Part shown: in pieces, positions 7,798 through 16,663 of the stretch
Position numbering within the stretch: the stretch's first letter is position 1
Layout: each line of letters begins with the position of its first letter
NCBI GenBank assembly: GCA_026224825.1
Contig: JAMFRO010000005.1
Coordinates: 1 to 64,000, forward strand
Length of the DNA stretch: 64,000 bases
Source of the DNA: a bacterium
GTDB lineage: Bacteria > Pseudomonadota > Alphaproteobacteria > Acetobacterales > Acetobacteraceae
Reading direction: 5' to 3'
Notes under the pieces: model-generated
Told to the model about the DNA's origin: nothing
The model's database searches: none
What the model saw: only the letters and a program-made list of their open reading frames with translations
Position numbers and translations under genes: made by a program

Positions 7798-8583
7798 ATG
7801 ATTTCGAAACAACTTGACCTTACCGGCCGTGTCGCCATCGTCACCGGCGGCGGCACCGGCATCGGCTTTGCCACCGCGCTGCAACTGGCAACGCTTGGCG
7901 CCCATGTCGTCATCGCCAGCCGCACGGCGGATGAGTTGGAGCGTTCCGCCGCCAGCATCGCAGAACAGAGCGGCGGCAAGTGCCTGGCCGTACCGACGGA
8001 TGTGAAAAAGGAAGAGTCCTGCATCAACCTTGTGGAGAAGACCATCGAGGCGTTTGGCCGGGTCGATATTCTCATCAACAATGCCGGCGGCACGCGCATG
8101 GGGCCGCTGGAGAGCATCCCCACACGCGGCTGGGATTCGATTTACGATCTCAACGTCAAATCCGCCTATCTCTGCACACGCGAGGCGGGCAAGCACATGA
8201 TCGCGCAGAAATCCGGCGCGATTGTGAATATCTCCTCCAATTCCGGCATCTCGGGCGTAAAGGGCGGGGCGCATTATGCCTCGGCCAAGGCGGCGCTGCA
8301 GATGTTCACCACTGTAACGGCAGCGGAATGGGGGCGCTTTGGCATACGCGCCAATTGCGTGGCGGCAGGCATGATCGCCAGCCCGCGCGCGGCGGCTGCC
8401 TGGGACGCTGCAGGGCTGGACCAGACGAATATGGGTTCCTCGATTCCGCTCAAACGCGCCGGCACACCCGATGAGATCGCCAATATGATCGTGTTCCTCG
8501 CCTGCGACGCGGCCTCCTATATCACCGGTCAGACGATCGCGGTGAATGGCGGCCCCTCGCTCGGCGGCATTCCACTGGACTGA
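7798..8583 (+). CDS. Short-chain dehydrogenase/reductase
   Basis: A classical SDR of 261 residues. It has the cofactor loop T-G-G-G-T-G-I-G at 16-23, N-N-A-G-G, catalytic Ser in I-S-S-N-S-G and Y-A-S-A-K. It oxidises or reduces an alcohol/ketone with NAD(P); the substrate is not predictable. It sits one base after the DUF1214 stop with AGGAG upstream, and 2 nt before the sulfotransferase start. Confidence 0.85.
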   Translation: MISKQLDLTGRVAIVTGGGTGIGFATALQLATLGAHVVIASRTADELERSAASIAEQSGGKCLAVPTDVKKEESCINLVEKTIEAFGRVDILINNAGGTRMGPLESIPTRGWDSIYDLNVKSAYLCTREAGKHMIAQKSGAIVNISSNSGISGVKGGAHYASAKAALQMFTTVTAAEWGRFGIRANCVAAGMIASPRAAAAWDAAGLDQTNMGSSIPLKRAGTPDEIANMIVFLACDAASYITGQTIAVNGGPSLGGIPLD

Positions 8584-8585
8584 CC

Positions 8586-9770
8586 ATGGACGATAGTTAC
8601 AACCCACCCGCGCGTTTTGCTTCGGCACTCGATGAGCTGCATGATCTCGTCGCGCGTGAGGTAGGCACCACGGATTTTGGCGGCGCGGATTACCTGCCGG
8701 GGCTGCGGGTGCTGCTGCAATCCATGGATTACGACCCGCGCTTTTCCGAGCGCGGGCGCCGCTACGCCTGGAGCACGGTGGTAGGCGTACTCAAGGGCCG
8801 GGCACAGGCCATCAAATCGATGGCGGCCAACCCGGGCTTCGACGCCCACGCGATTTCCAGCCCCGTGGTGATTACCGGCGTGCCGCGCACCGGCACCACG
8901 GCATTGCACCGGCTTATGGCGGTGGATGAGCGTTTCCAGGGGCTGCAAACCTGGCTGCTGGACAGCCCGATGCCGCGCCCGCCAGTAGAGCGCTGGGCCG
9001 ATTACCCCGCCTTCCACAAAACCGCCGCGGCGATGCAGGCGCGTTATGCCGCCACGCCGCATAAACGGGCGGCGCATCACATGGCGGCGGAGGAGGTGGA
9101 TGAATGCTGCCTGATACTACGCCAGAGTTTTGTTTCCAATCTATGGAATTGCGGCTGGTCGGCGGCGAGCTACGATGCCTGGTGGCAATGCCAGAGCGAG
9201 GCGGATGCCTACAACCACTACTACCGCTGCATGCAGTTGATCGGCAGCGGCGAGCCCGCAAAACGCTGGCTGCTGAAAAACCCTGGGCATATCGAAAACC
9301 TCGACCTGCTGTTTGCCGTCTTCCCCGATGCAAAAGTGATCCATACGCACCGCGACCCGGCGAAATCCGTGCCCTCTCTTTGCGCGCTGCTTTTGCAATT
9401 GCATCCCGTGGTAGAGGAAGGACGCCTGGAGCAGCGCGCGCATAATATGCTGGCGCGCGAGGTGGCGAAATGGGCCAAAGCCGTGCACAAAGCGCAAGAC
9501 GTGAGCGCAAACCATCCCGGCCAGGTGCTGGATCTCATCCATGGCGATTTCCACCGCGACCCTATGGCGGTGTTGGAGCGCATTTACAGCTTCATCGGCA
9601 TGGAGATGACGGATTCGGCGCGCACCGGCATGGCGCAGCGCATTGCCGATAAGCCGGAGTTGCAGCATGGCACACATCGTTACAACATTGCCGACTTCGG
9701 CCTCACCGAAGCGGAGGTACGTGAGCGCTTTGGCGATTATGTTGCAACCTACGATTTGCTGAACGGGTGA
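8586..9770 (+). CDS. Sulfotransferase family protein (first of three)
   Basis: A protein of 394 residues of the Sulfotransferase_3 type. The 5'-phosphosulfate loop G-V-P-R-T-G-T-T is at 98-105, followed by helix residues A-L-H-R-L-M; the 3'-phosphate segment H-T-H-R-D-P-A-K-S-V lies near 258. These motifs predict transfer of sulfate from PAPS to a hydroxyl group, although many bacterial members have no proven acceptor. No PAPS-making genes are in the window. It is operonic with the SDR (2 nt gap) and the MDR dehydrogenase (4 nt gap). Confidence 0.8.
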   Translation: MDDSYNPPARFASALDELHDLVAREVGTTDFGGADYLPGLRVLLQSMDYDPRFSERGRRYAWSTVVGVLKGRAQAIKSMAANPGFDAHAISSPVVITGVPRTGTTALHRLMAVDERFQGLQTWLLDSPMPRPPVERWADYPAFHKTAAAMQARYAATPHKRAAHHMAAEEVDECCLILRQSFVSNLWNCGWSAASYDAWWQCQSEADAYNHYYRCMQLIGSGEPAKRWLLKNPGHIENLDLLFAVFPDAKVIHTHRDPAKSVPSLCALLLQLHPVVEEGRLEQRAHNMLAREVAKWAKAVHKAQDVSANHPGQVLDLIHGDFHRDPMAVLERIYSFIGMEMTDSARTGMAQRIADKPELQHGTHRYNIADFGLTEAEVRERFGDYVATYDLLNG

Positions 9771-9774
9771 AGAC

Positions 9775-10776
9775 ATGAAAGCAGCGATCTATCCCGGCCA
9801 CGGCAAACCCGTTTTCATCGCCGACGTGCCGGACCCCGAGCCGGGGCCGGACGATGTGGTGATCAAAGTCGCGCGCTGCGGCGTGTGCGGCACGGATTTA
9901 TCCATGACCAAAGGCGAGGCCTGGGATTATGGCGCGGGCAGCCGGCTCGGCCATGAATATGCCGGCGAGATTACCGCAATCGGCAAAAACGTCGCGGGCT
10001 TGCGCATCGGTGAGAAGATCGCCGCGGTGCCGTCACTGTCCTGCGGACATTGCGAGGCCTGCGCGCATGGCAACCCCGTGCTGTGCCGCAATGGCGGCAG
10101 CGCCATGGCGGGGTTCGCCGAATATGCGCGCCTGCCGGCCAGTGCCGCGATCAAACTACCCGCCACCCTCTCCTTCGCCGATGGCGCGCTGATCGAGCCT
10201 CTCGCCGTCAGCCTGTATGGCGTGCGCCAATCCGGCATCCAGCCCGGAGACCGCGTGCTGGTGCTGGGCGGCGGCACGGTCGCACTTTATGCCATCTACT
10301 GGGCGCGCAGGCTGGGGGCGGGGCGGATCGTCGCCATGTCACGCTCGGCCCGGCGAAAAGATTTGAGCCTGCGGATGGGGGCTGATGCATTTATCCCTTA
10401 CAGCGACGGTGAAATCGGCGAGGTAAAAGAAGCGCTCGGCGGCGCTCCGCATATTGTTTACGAATGCGTCGGCAGCGAGGGCATGCTGAGCAAGGCGGTG
10501 ATGCATGCCGGGCTGTACGGCAAAATCATCTCGCTCGGCTTCTGCACCCATGCGGACCCGGTAATGCCCGCCATGGCCGCGTATAAATGTGTGACAATAC
10601 AGTTTCTCGTAGGCTATACGATGCGCGATTTTCTCTATATTGCTGAGCAGATGGACAAGGGCCATACCGACCCGAAGGCGATCATCACCGGCGAGGCGCC
10701 CCTCGCGGATCTCCCCGCCGTGTTCGAAAAACTGCGCGGGCCGAACAATGAAACCAAAATGCATATCCGCCCATGA
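9775..10776 (+). CDS. Zinc-dependent alcohol dehydrogenase (MDR)
   Basis: A protein of 333 residues of the threonine/butanediol-dehydrogenase type. Catalytic-zinc residues appear in R-C-G-V-C-G-T-D and G-H-E-Y-A-G-E-I. A structural-zinc lobe C-x2-C-x2-C-x7-C is visible as C-G-H-C-E-A-C followed by V-L-C. The nucleotide fold is V-L-V-L-G-G-G-T-V-A. It probably oxidises a secondary alcohol with NAD+. It is the last enzyme gene of the VOC-led operon, before the TetR gene. Confidence 0.82.
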   Translation: MKAAIYPGHGKPVFIADVPDPEPGPDDVVIKVARCGVCGTDLSMTKGEAWDYGAGSRLGHEYAGEITAIGKNVAGLRIGEKIAAVPSLSCGHCEACAHGNPVLCRNGGSAMAGFAEYARLPASAAIKLPATLSFADGALIEPLAVSLYGVRQSGIQPGDRVLVLGGGTVALYAIYWARRLGAGRIVAMSRSARRKDLSLRMGADAFIPYSDGEIGEVKEALGGAPHIVYECVGSEGMLSKAVMHAGLYGKIISLGFCTHADPVMPAMAAYKCVTIQFLVGYTMRDFLYIAEQMDKGHTDPKAIITGEAPLADLPAVFEKLRGPNNETKMHIRP

Positions 10777-10789
10777 TTCTGCCAGCAAC

Positions 10790-11422
10790 ATGAATCTTCC
10801 AGCAACACGCAAGCCGCGCCGCGCGCCTGCTGAGATACGCGAACGCATCCTCCAGGCCGCCGGCGAGGAATTCAAAAACTTCGGCTTTTCCGGTGCCACC
10901 ACGCTGAACATCGCGCGCCGCGCCGATGTGACCGAGGCGCAGTTGTTCCGTTATTTCAACACAAAACCAGTGCTGTTCCACGAAGCCGTGTTCGAGCCCC
11001 TGGTCCGGCATTTCGATGCGTTCAACGCCAAACATCTGCATGACGTGCCAGAGCGCATCGTCCTGCGGGAAAATGCGCGGCTCTACATCGGCGAATTGCA
11101 GCACTTCATCCGTGCCCATTCCAAAATGCTGATGTCGCTGGTCTTCGCCCAGACCTACGCCCCCTTCACCACCCCCGGCGTGGGCGAGATCGACAGTCTG
11201 CAAAACTATTTTGCCCGCGGTGCGGCGATGATGAACCGCAGGACCGGCGGCAAAGCCAAGGTCGAACCGAAACTGATGGTCCGCGTATCCTTCGCCGCCG
11301 TGCTCTCCTGCATCCTGTTCCAGGATTGGATGTTTCCCCCGGGCCTGGCGAGCGAGGAAGAGATCAGCGAGGCGATCATCGATTTCGTCATCGACGGTAT
11401 CACCGTCAATCATGAGTCTTGA
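10790..11422 (+). CDS. TetR family transcriptional regulator
   Basis: A protein of 210 residues with the N-terminal TetR helix-turn-helix: R-E-R-I-L-Q-A-A-G-E-E-F, F-S-G-A-T-T-L-N-I-A-R-R-A-D-V, L-F-R-Y-F-N-T-K. The C-terminal ligand domain is not family-typed. I use the ATG at 10790, 13 nt after the MDR stop; an in-frame ATG at 10748 would overlap the MDR gene. The Shine-Dalgarno is weak, so the exact start is uncertain. As last gene of the operon it may control the locus, perhaps through the inverted repeat at 6015-6034. Confidence 0.8.
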   Translation: MNLPATRKPRRAPAEIRERILQAAGEEFKNFGFSGATTLNIARRADVTEAQLFRYFNTKPVLFHEAVFEPLVRHFDAFNAKHLHDVPERIVLRENARLYIGELQHFIRAHSKMLMSLVFAQTYAPFTTPGVGEIDSLQNYFARGAAMMNRRTGGKAKVEPKLMVRVSFAAVLSCILFQDWMFPPGLASEEEISEAIIDFVIDGITVNHES

Positions 11423-11493
11423 GGCGCTGCTTGCAACCAGGCACAAAACGCCTCTAGAATAATGTCAACGATCTGCCCGGGAGAGGCGTATAA

Positions 11494-13167
11494 ATGAGCG
11501 AATTTGACGAGACATACGATTTCATCATCGTAGGCAGCGGCGCCGGCTCCATGTGCGCCGCTTTGGTCATGCGCAAGACCGGCAAAACCGTGCTCATCAT
11601 CGAGAAGACAGCCCTCATCGGCGGCACCACCGCCAAATCCGGCGGGGTGATGTGGGTGCCCAACAATCCGTTCATGAAACGCGACGGCATTCCCGACAGT
11701 CCCGAACAGGCACTGGCCTATCTCGACAGCGTCACCGGCGCCTCGGAAAACGCGCCAGGGGCAACACGCGAACGGCGCATCGCCTATGTCGAGCAGTCAC
11801 CGCGCATGATCGATTTCCTGCTGCACAGCGGCATCAAGCTCGACCGCGCGAAATACTGGCCCGATTATTATGACGACCAACCGGGCGGCTCGAAAGCCGG
11901 GCGCACGGTGGTGGCACAGCTTTTCAACATCAACGAGCTTGGCCCCTGGAAGGACAAGCTCCGTCCCGGCTTCCTCAATTTCGCCGCCACGCTGGAAGAA
12001 ACATTGCGGCTGAAAACCTACAAGCAATCCTGGTCGGGCAAAGCGCTGATGCTGAAAGTCGGGCTACGCACAATGTTCACGCGCCTGCTCGGCAAGCGTA
12101 TGATCTCCTCAGGTGCCGCACTGCAGGGGCGCATGCTGCAGGCCGCCCTCAAGGCCGGCGTGGCATTCAGCCTTGAAACGCCCGTGCAGGAGCTGGTGGA
12201 GAGCAACGGCGCCATAACAGGCGTGCTGGCGCAAAAGGACGGCAAGCCCTGGCGCGTGGGCGCAAAGCTCGGCGTGCTCATCAACGCCGGCGGCTTTGCC
12301 CGTAACCAGGAAATGCGCGACCAGTACCAGCCCGGCACGAATGTGAACTGGTCCAACGCCGCCGAGGGCGACACCGGCGAAATGATCCGCGAGATGATGC
12401 GCCACGGCGCGGCTATAGGACAGATGGAGGAGATGGTCGGCTTCCAGACCACAACCTCCCCCGGCATCGAGACCGACTATGTGAAACCACCTGGGCAAGG
12501 GCTCACCGCCGCACCACACGCCATTCTCGTGGACCAAAGCGGCGTGCGCTACCAGAATGAGGGCGGCTCCTACATGGCCTATTGCAAAGGCATGCTGGAA
12601 CGTAACAAAACCGTGCCCGCCGTGCCAAGCTGGGCGATCCTCGACAGCCAGTTTCTGCGCAACTACATGCTCGGAAATTCCATGCCGGGCACAAAAAAAC
12701 CAAAGGCGTGGTACGAGCAGAATTACCTGCGCAAGGCGGACAGCCTGGAAGCTCTGGCAGCCCAGATCAACATCCCCCCCGCCACGCTGCAAGCCACGGT
12801 GCAACGGTTCAATGGCTTCGTCGCCGCCAATAACGACGAAGATTTCAAACGCGGCGCCCGCGCCTACGACAACTGGCTGGGCGACCCCTACCACAAACCC
12901 TCCGCCACACTCGGCAGCATTGCCGAGGCCCCCTTCTACGCCGTGCCCATGGTGCCAGGCGATGTCGGCACCTATGGCGGCGTGGTCACCGATGTAACGG
13001 GGCGCGTGCTGCGTGAGGATGGCAGCGTCATCCCCGGCCTCTATGCCACGGGCGTTTCCACAGCCAGCGTCATGGGCCGTTTCTACCCAGGTGCTGGGGC
13101 CAGCATCGGGCCTGCAATGACCTGGGGCTATATTTCGGCCCGGCACGCGGCGGGGGTGAATTCGTAA
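11494..13167 (+). CDS. FAD-binding dehydrogenase, 3-ketosteroid delta-1-dehydrogenase-like
   Basis: A flavoprotein of 557 residues of the FAD_binding_2 (fumarate reductase/KstD) family. The dinucleotide fold D-F-I-I-V-G-S-G-A-G-S is at 9-19. G-G-T-T-A-K-S-G-G-V-M-W-V-P near 43-56 is the typical KstD/KstD-like segment, and the C-terminal G-L-Y-A-T-G-V-S-T-A-S-V-M-G-R-F-Y-P-G-A-G-A flavin loop is complete. KstD enzymes desaturate the A ring of 3-ketosteroids; homologues also act on other cyclic ketones, so a steroid substrate is only a possibility. GGGAGAGG precedes the ATG. The LuxR gene ends just beyond it on the other strand. Confidence 0.78.
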   Translation: MSEFDETYDFIIVGSGAGSMCAALVMRKTGKTVLIIEKTALIGGTTAKSGGVMWVPNNPFMKRDGIPDSPEQALAYLDSVTGASENAPGATRERRIAYVEQSPRMIDFLLHSGIKLDRAKYWPDYYDDQPGGSKAGRTVVAQLFNINELGPWKDKLRPGFLNFAATLEETLRLKTYKQSWSGKALMLKVGLRTMFTRLLGKRMISSGAALQGRMLQAALKAGVAFSLETPVQELVESNGAITGVLAQKDGKPWRVGAKLGVLINAGGFARNQEMRDQYQPGTNVNWSNAAEGDTGEMIREMMRHGAAIGQMEEMVGFQTTTSPGIETDYVKPPGQGLTAAPHAILVDQSGVRYQNEGGSYMAYCKGMLERNKTVPAVPSWAILDSQFLRNYMLGNSMPGTKKPKAWYEQNYLRKADSLEALAAQINIPPATLQATVQRFNGFVAANNDEDFKRGARAYDNWLGDPYHKPSATLGSIAEAPFYAVPMVPGDVGTYGGVVTDVTGRVLREDGSVIPGLYATGVSTASVMGRFYPGAGASIGPAMTWGYISARHAAGVNS

Positions 13168-13170
13168 CCA

Positions 13171-14277
13171 TTACGCAATAGCGAGTACGCTGCGCATGAC
13201 GAAGCGCACGAGATCCGATTGCCCGCGCGCACCTAGTTTCGAATAGATCTTCTTTGAATAATTGCGCGCGGTTTCAACCGTCAGGCCAAGCTCCGCGGCG
13301 GCTTCGGTAATCGTCAGGCCACGGCTCAACGCCAGCGCCAGCCGCGCCTCGCTGGGTAGAAGCAAAAATAGTTCCGCGAGCTGCTCGCAGCGGTCGGCCG
13401 AGGACCAGTTATCGCCATGCACATAGGCGATGATGGCGGGGTCTGGCCTGGCCGAGATCGAGCGTTTATGCGTCGGCATCAGCAGCATATCCAGCCACGG
13501 GTCGCGGTTGAGAATGATCGCGCGCGGGCGCGAGCGCGGCTCAGCCGCCAGCGTACGCACAGCAGCGATGATTTCCTGCTCCAACGCCCTCGGCCGTGCG
13601 GTCAACCGGCCATTCGCATTACGCCCGAGAATGCCGGAATGCGCCAGCAGGGTCTCGCCCTGGCGGTCGCAATCCAGCACCTGCAAATTCGCATCCAGGG
13701 TGAACCAGCCGAAGGCCAAGCGGCCGATGGCATCATTCGCCACCGCGGCATTGAAACGCTCATGCTCCAGCGCCACGAAATTACGCAACGCCCCGCGCAG
13801 ATAAGGCGCGATTTCGTGCAGTAGCGCATCGTCCGCAGGCCCAAAATCCCCTGTGCGGCGCGTAATGTTGAGCCAGCCGTTCACACCGCTTGCCTCCCGC
13901 ACGCGCATCATCCGCATCGCATTCATGCCGCTCGGCACCAGCAGATTTCTGTAATAACTGTCGTGCTCCGGCTCACCTGCGCGCAGCATCTCATGCAGCG
14001 CATAGGCCCGCCCTTCGGCCAGATTGTAATAAGGCAGCGGGTCGGTCTCATAAAGATGTTCATGGTACAATTGCGAGACGAGCGGCGGCGATGCCGCACC
14101 GGAATACAGATGCACCACCTGGTTAAGCGGCTTGCCCGGCGGCCGAAACGTCAGCGCCGCGTAATCCGCCTGCGTGTGGTGCCGCAGCCTGTCGAGAAAA
14201 ATGCCCCAGGGCGGGTCTTCAAAAACGCCATCGAGAAGCGGCGGCAGCAGATCCAGAAGCGGCGGGGCGGTGTGCAT
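13171..14277 (-). CDS. LuxR-type transcriptional regulator
   Basis: A protein of 368 residues with a C-terminal LuxR helix-turn-helix: L-A-L-A-L-S-R-G-L-T-I-T-E-A-A-A-E-L-G-L-T-V-E-T-A-R-N-Y, then K-I-Y-S-K-L-G-A-R-G-Q-S-D-L-V-R. The first 290 residues are an uncharacterised sensory region and do not look like an acyl-homoserine-lactone domain. I chose the ATG at 14277, preceded by GGGAGG; the frame is open far upstream without similarity. It is divergent from the LLM monooxygenase operon, with an 18-bp dyad between them, so it probably controls that operon and itself. Confidence 0.82.
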   Translation of the reverse strand: MHTAPPLLDLLPPLLDGVFEDPPWGIFLDRLRHHTQADYAALTFRPPGKPLNQVVHLYSGAASPPLVSQLYHEHLYETDPLPYYNLAEGRAYALHEMLRAGEPEHDSYYRNLLVPSGMNAMRMMRVREASGVNGWLNITRRTGDFGPADDALLHEIAPYLRGALRNFVALEHERFNAAVANDAIGRLAFGWFTLDANLQVLDCDRQGETLLAHSGILGRNANGRLTARPRALEQEIIAAVRTLAAEPRSRPRAIILNRDPWLDMLLMPTHKRSISARPDPAIIAYVHGDNWSSADRCEQLAELFLLLPSEARLALALSRGLTITEAAAELGLTVETARNYSKKIYSKLGARGQSDLVRFVMRSVLAIA

Positions 14278-14287
14278 GGCGCAGGCT

Positions 14288-14305
14288 ACCTCCCAAATGG
14301 GAGGT
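14288..14305. promoter_or_regulatory. 18-bp dyad between luxR-type and LLM genes
   Basis: ACCTCCCAAATGGGAGGT: 8-bp perfect arms around a 2-bp centre, in the 81-bp divergent region. On the minus strand the inner arm also supplies the GGGAGG ribosome-binding site of the LuxR gene. It could be a regulator operator, or an RNA hairpin that hides that site. Confidence 0.5.
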
Positions 14306-14358
14306 TTGTCGATGCCGCCGATGCAACACAATGCCACCAACCAACAGGAGCGACCAAA

Positions 14359-15501
14359 GTGACCAATGCCGCGACAATGCCGGTGCAACCCGCCGCGTTC
14401 TTGCGCACCACTCTGCCGCTCGACCTCTCCGTGCTGCCCGCGCTGGATGCCGGACGCTACCATTCCATCTGGCTGCCGGACCACATGGTCAGCTTCTGGC
14501 CAGAGTCCATCTGGAATCCCGAATTCACCGACCTCGCCACGACATCCCCCTCCCCGCACCGGCATCTCGACGGGCTGGCCGTGGCCGCCGCGGCCGCCGT
14601 GCTCACCAGCAACACCCCGCTTGCCACCAGCGTGGTGGACACGGTGCGGCGCCACCCCGCCATGCTGGCGCAAACGGCACTCACCATCGACCATCTCGCC
14701 AAGGGCCGCTTCATCCTCGGCCTCGGCAGCGGTGAGACGGAAAACACAATGCCTTACGGGTTCGATTTTTCGAAACCTGTCAGCCGGTTTGAGGAAGCGC
14801 TGAAACTGATCCGCCTGCTGTGGGATAGCGACGGGCCAGTGGATTTCGAAGGCCAGTTCTACAAACTCCACCACGCGCGGATGGACACCGAGCCTTATCA
14901 GGGCAAACTCCCCCGCATCTGGATCGGCGCCAACGGCCCGCGCATGCTCGACATCACCGGGCGCTACGCCGATGGCTGGTGGCCGGCCGGCGCCTGGACA
15001 CCTGAGGACTATGCAGCCAAGTTGAAAACCGTACGGGCCTCGGCGGAGCGTGCCGGACGTGACCCGCTGGCGATTGTACCCGCCAATATCCAGGTGTGCA
15101 TGGTCGCGCATGACGATGCTGAACTCGCCGAGATATTGGAAGCCCCGCTGGTGAAAGCCTTCCTGCTCCAGGTCTCCGCGCAGGAACTGGCCAAGCGCGG
15201 CTTCGAGCATCCGCTCGGCGCGGATTGGAACGGCTATCAGGACATCAACCCCGCCGTACTGCCGCGCGAGCGTATTTTACTCCTCCTGGAAAAAGCCCGG
15301 CCCGAGATGGTCATTTCCATAATCCCCACAGGAACACCCGCCAAAATCGCGCGCCGGCTGAAAGCCTTTGTCGATGCCGGGCTGCGCGTGCCAAAAATCA
15401 TGGATTACAGCGGCATGGCGGGGCTGAAATTTGCCGCGCGCAGTGCCGCGAAAGTCCGCGAGGCCGAGGATGAACTGCTGCGCCTGGCGGGCCAGATATG
15501 A
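14359..15501 (+). CDS. LLM-class flavin-dependent oxidoreductase
   Basis: A protein of 380 residues of the luciferase-like monooxygenase / F420-reductase superfamily. Typical segments are L-D-A-G-R-Y-H-S-I-W-L-P-D-H near the N terminus, H-P-A-M-L-A-Q-T-A-L-T-I-D-H-L-A-K-G-R-F-I-L-G-L-G-S-G-E, and P-R-I-W-I-G-A-N-G-P-R-M-L. I take a GTG at 14359, with AGGAG eight bases upstream; the longer upstream frame lacks similarity. It could use FMN or F420 and might catalyse a Baeyer-Villiger or oxidative step. It leads an operon with a sulfotransferase (ATGA overlap), DUF1214, SDR and hydrolase genes. Confidence 0.8.
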   Translation: MTNAATMPVQPAAFLRTTLPLDLSVLPALDAGRYHSIWLPDHMVSFWPESIWNPEFTDLATTSPSPHRHLDGLAVAAAAAVLTSNTPLATSVVDTVRRHPAMLAQTALTIDHLAKGRFILGLGSGETENTMPYGFDFSKPVSRFEEALKLIRLLWDSDGPVDFEGQFYKLHHARMDTEPYQGKLPRIWIGANGPRMLDITGRYADGWWPAGAWTPEDYAAKLKTVRASAERAGRDPLAIVPANIQVCMVAHDDAELAEILEAPLVKAFLLQVSAQELAKRGFEHPLGADWNGYQDINPAVLPRERILLLLEKARPEMVISIIPTGTPAKIARRLKAFVDAGLRVPKIMDYSGMAGLKFAARSAAKVREAEDELLRLAGQI

Positions 15502-16658
15502 ACCTGGATGCCGAAACACTCCTAACCGCGGCAGAGGCAGCAACCGGCGCCCAGGATTACGGCGATGCCACGCTGCGCCCGCGCTTTCACCAGGCCGTCG
15601 ATCATCTCAACAGCATCGGCATGGACGAGGCGGGGCAGCACGCGGCCGCCGCCGTCTGCCATTGGCTGCTCACCTCGCGCCTGAATCTATTTGCGGACCA
15701 AAATCGCTTCCCCATTGCTGAAGAAATCATCGGCCGCCCAATGTTCGCCACCGGCGAGCCGCGCTCCGGCACAACGCTGATGCACGCACTGATGTCTGTG
15801 GACCCGGACGCGCGCGCGTTACGCTTCTGGGAGGTGATGTACCCCTCACCCCCTCCCGGTACCGGCGCGGAAACCCCACGCCGGACCCAGGCCGATGCGG
15901 ATTGGCGCGAGATCAACGCCAAAATGCCCAAATGGCTGCACAGCCACCCCTATAACGACATGCTGGGCGACGGCCTGCCGGAAGACGAGCGCACCTGGGC
16001 CTGCGATTTCCGCGTGATGACGCCCACCGCCTGGTGGCGCGTACCGATGCAGACGCTCTCCATGGGCCTGCCGACCGACCCCGCCGCGCAATACCGCATC
16101 CACAAGGCCATGCTGCAGCAATGCCAATATGCCCGCCCCAAAAAATACTGGGTGCTCAAAGGATTTCACGGCTTCCGCCTGGCCGCGCTTTTCGATACCT
16201 ACCCCGATGCCAATCTCGTCTGGCTGCACCGCGACCCGGTGCAGGTGGCAGCCTCGCGCACCATGATGATGGCCGATATTCTGGACGGCATTGTCGGCAA
16301 GATTGACCTGCACGCCGAGGCGCGCTTGCATCTCTCCATGACACGCGCCGGCATCGCCAACACCATGAGCAACCCGCTGGTCAACGACCCCCGCATCCTG
16401 CATGTCCGTTACACGGATTTTGTTGTGGACCCGGTAGATACAATCCGCCGCTATTACGCATTCTGCGGCCGGCCACTTACCACCAAGGCCGAGACGGCGA
16501 TGCGCAACTACCTCAAAAACAATCGTGGCGACCGCTACGGAAAATTCCAGTATTCCACAAAATTGCTCACCGATATCGGTGAAGATATAGATGCGTTGCA
16601 TGAAGAGTTTGCCCCGTTCCGCGCGCGGTTCGGTATAGAGATTGAAAAACGGGAGTGA
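15498..16658 (+). CDS. Sulfotransferase family protein (second of three)
   Basis: A protein of 386 residues, paralogous to the genes at 8586 and 34974. The PAPS 5' loop reads G-E-P-R-S-G-T-T-L-M-H-A-L near residue 86 and the 3'-phosphate segment W-L-H-R-D-P-V-Q-V-A-A-S-R near 243. Its start overlaps the LLM stop by four bases (ATGA), showing translational coupling. The acceptor is unknown; the recurring pairing with DUF1214 and SDR genes implies action on the same intermediate. Confidence 0.8.
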   Translation: MNLDAETLLTAAEAATGAQDYGDATLRPRFHQAVDHLNSIGMDEAGQHAAAAVCHWLLTSRLNLFADQNRFPIAEEIIGRPMFATGEPRSGTTLMHALMSVDPDARALRFWEVMYPSPPPGTGAETPRRTQADADWREINAKMPKWLHSHPYNDMLGDGLPEDERTWACDFRVMTPTAWWRVPMQTLSMGLPTDPAAQYRIHKAMLQQCQYARPKKYWVLKGFHGFRLAALFDTYPDANLVWLHRDPVQVAASRTMMMADILDGIVGKIDLHAEARLHLSMTRAGIANTMSNPLVNDPRILHVRYTDFVVDPVDTIRRYYAFCGRPLTTKAETAMRNYLKNNRGDRYGKFQYSTKLLTDIGEDIDALHEEFAPFRARFGIEIEKRE

Positions 16659-16663
16659 TGACC

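Noticed and set aside
13963..14358. N-terminal extension of the LLM oxidoreductase
   Set aside because: It overlaps the LuxR coding region and lacks LLM similarity; a GTG with AGGAG gives a normal start.
14278..15210. N-terminal extension of the LuxR regulator on the minus strand
   Set aside because: It is the shadow of the LLM gene; ATG 14277 has a ribosome-binding site.
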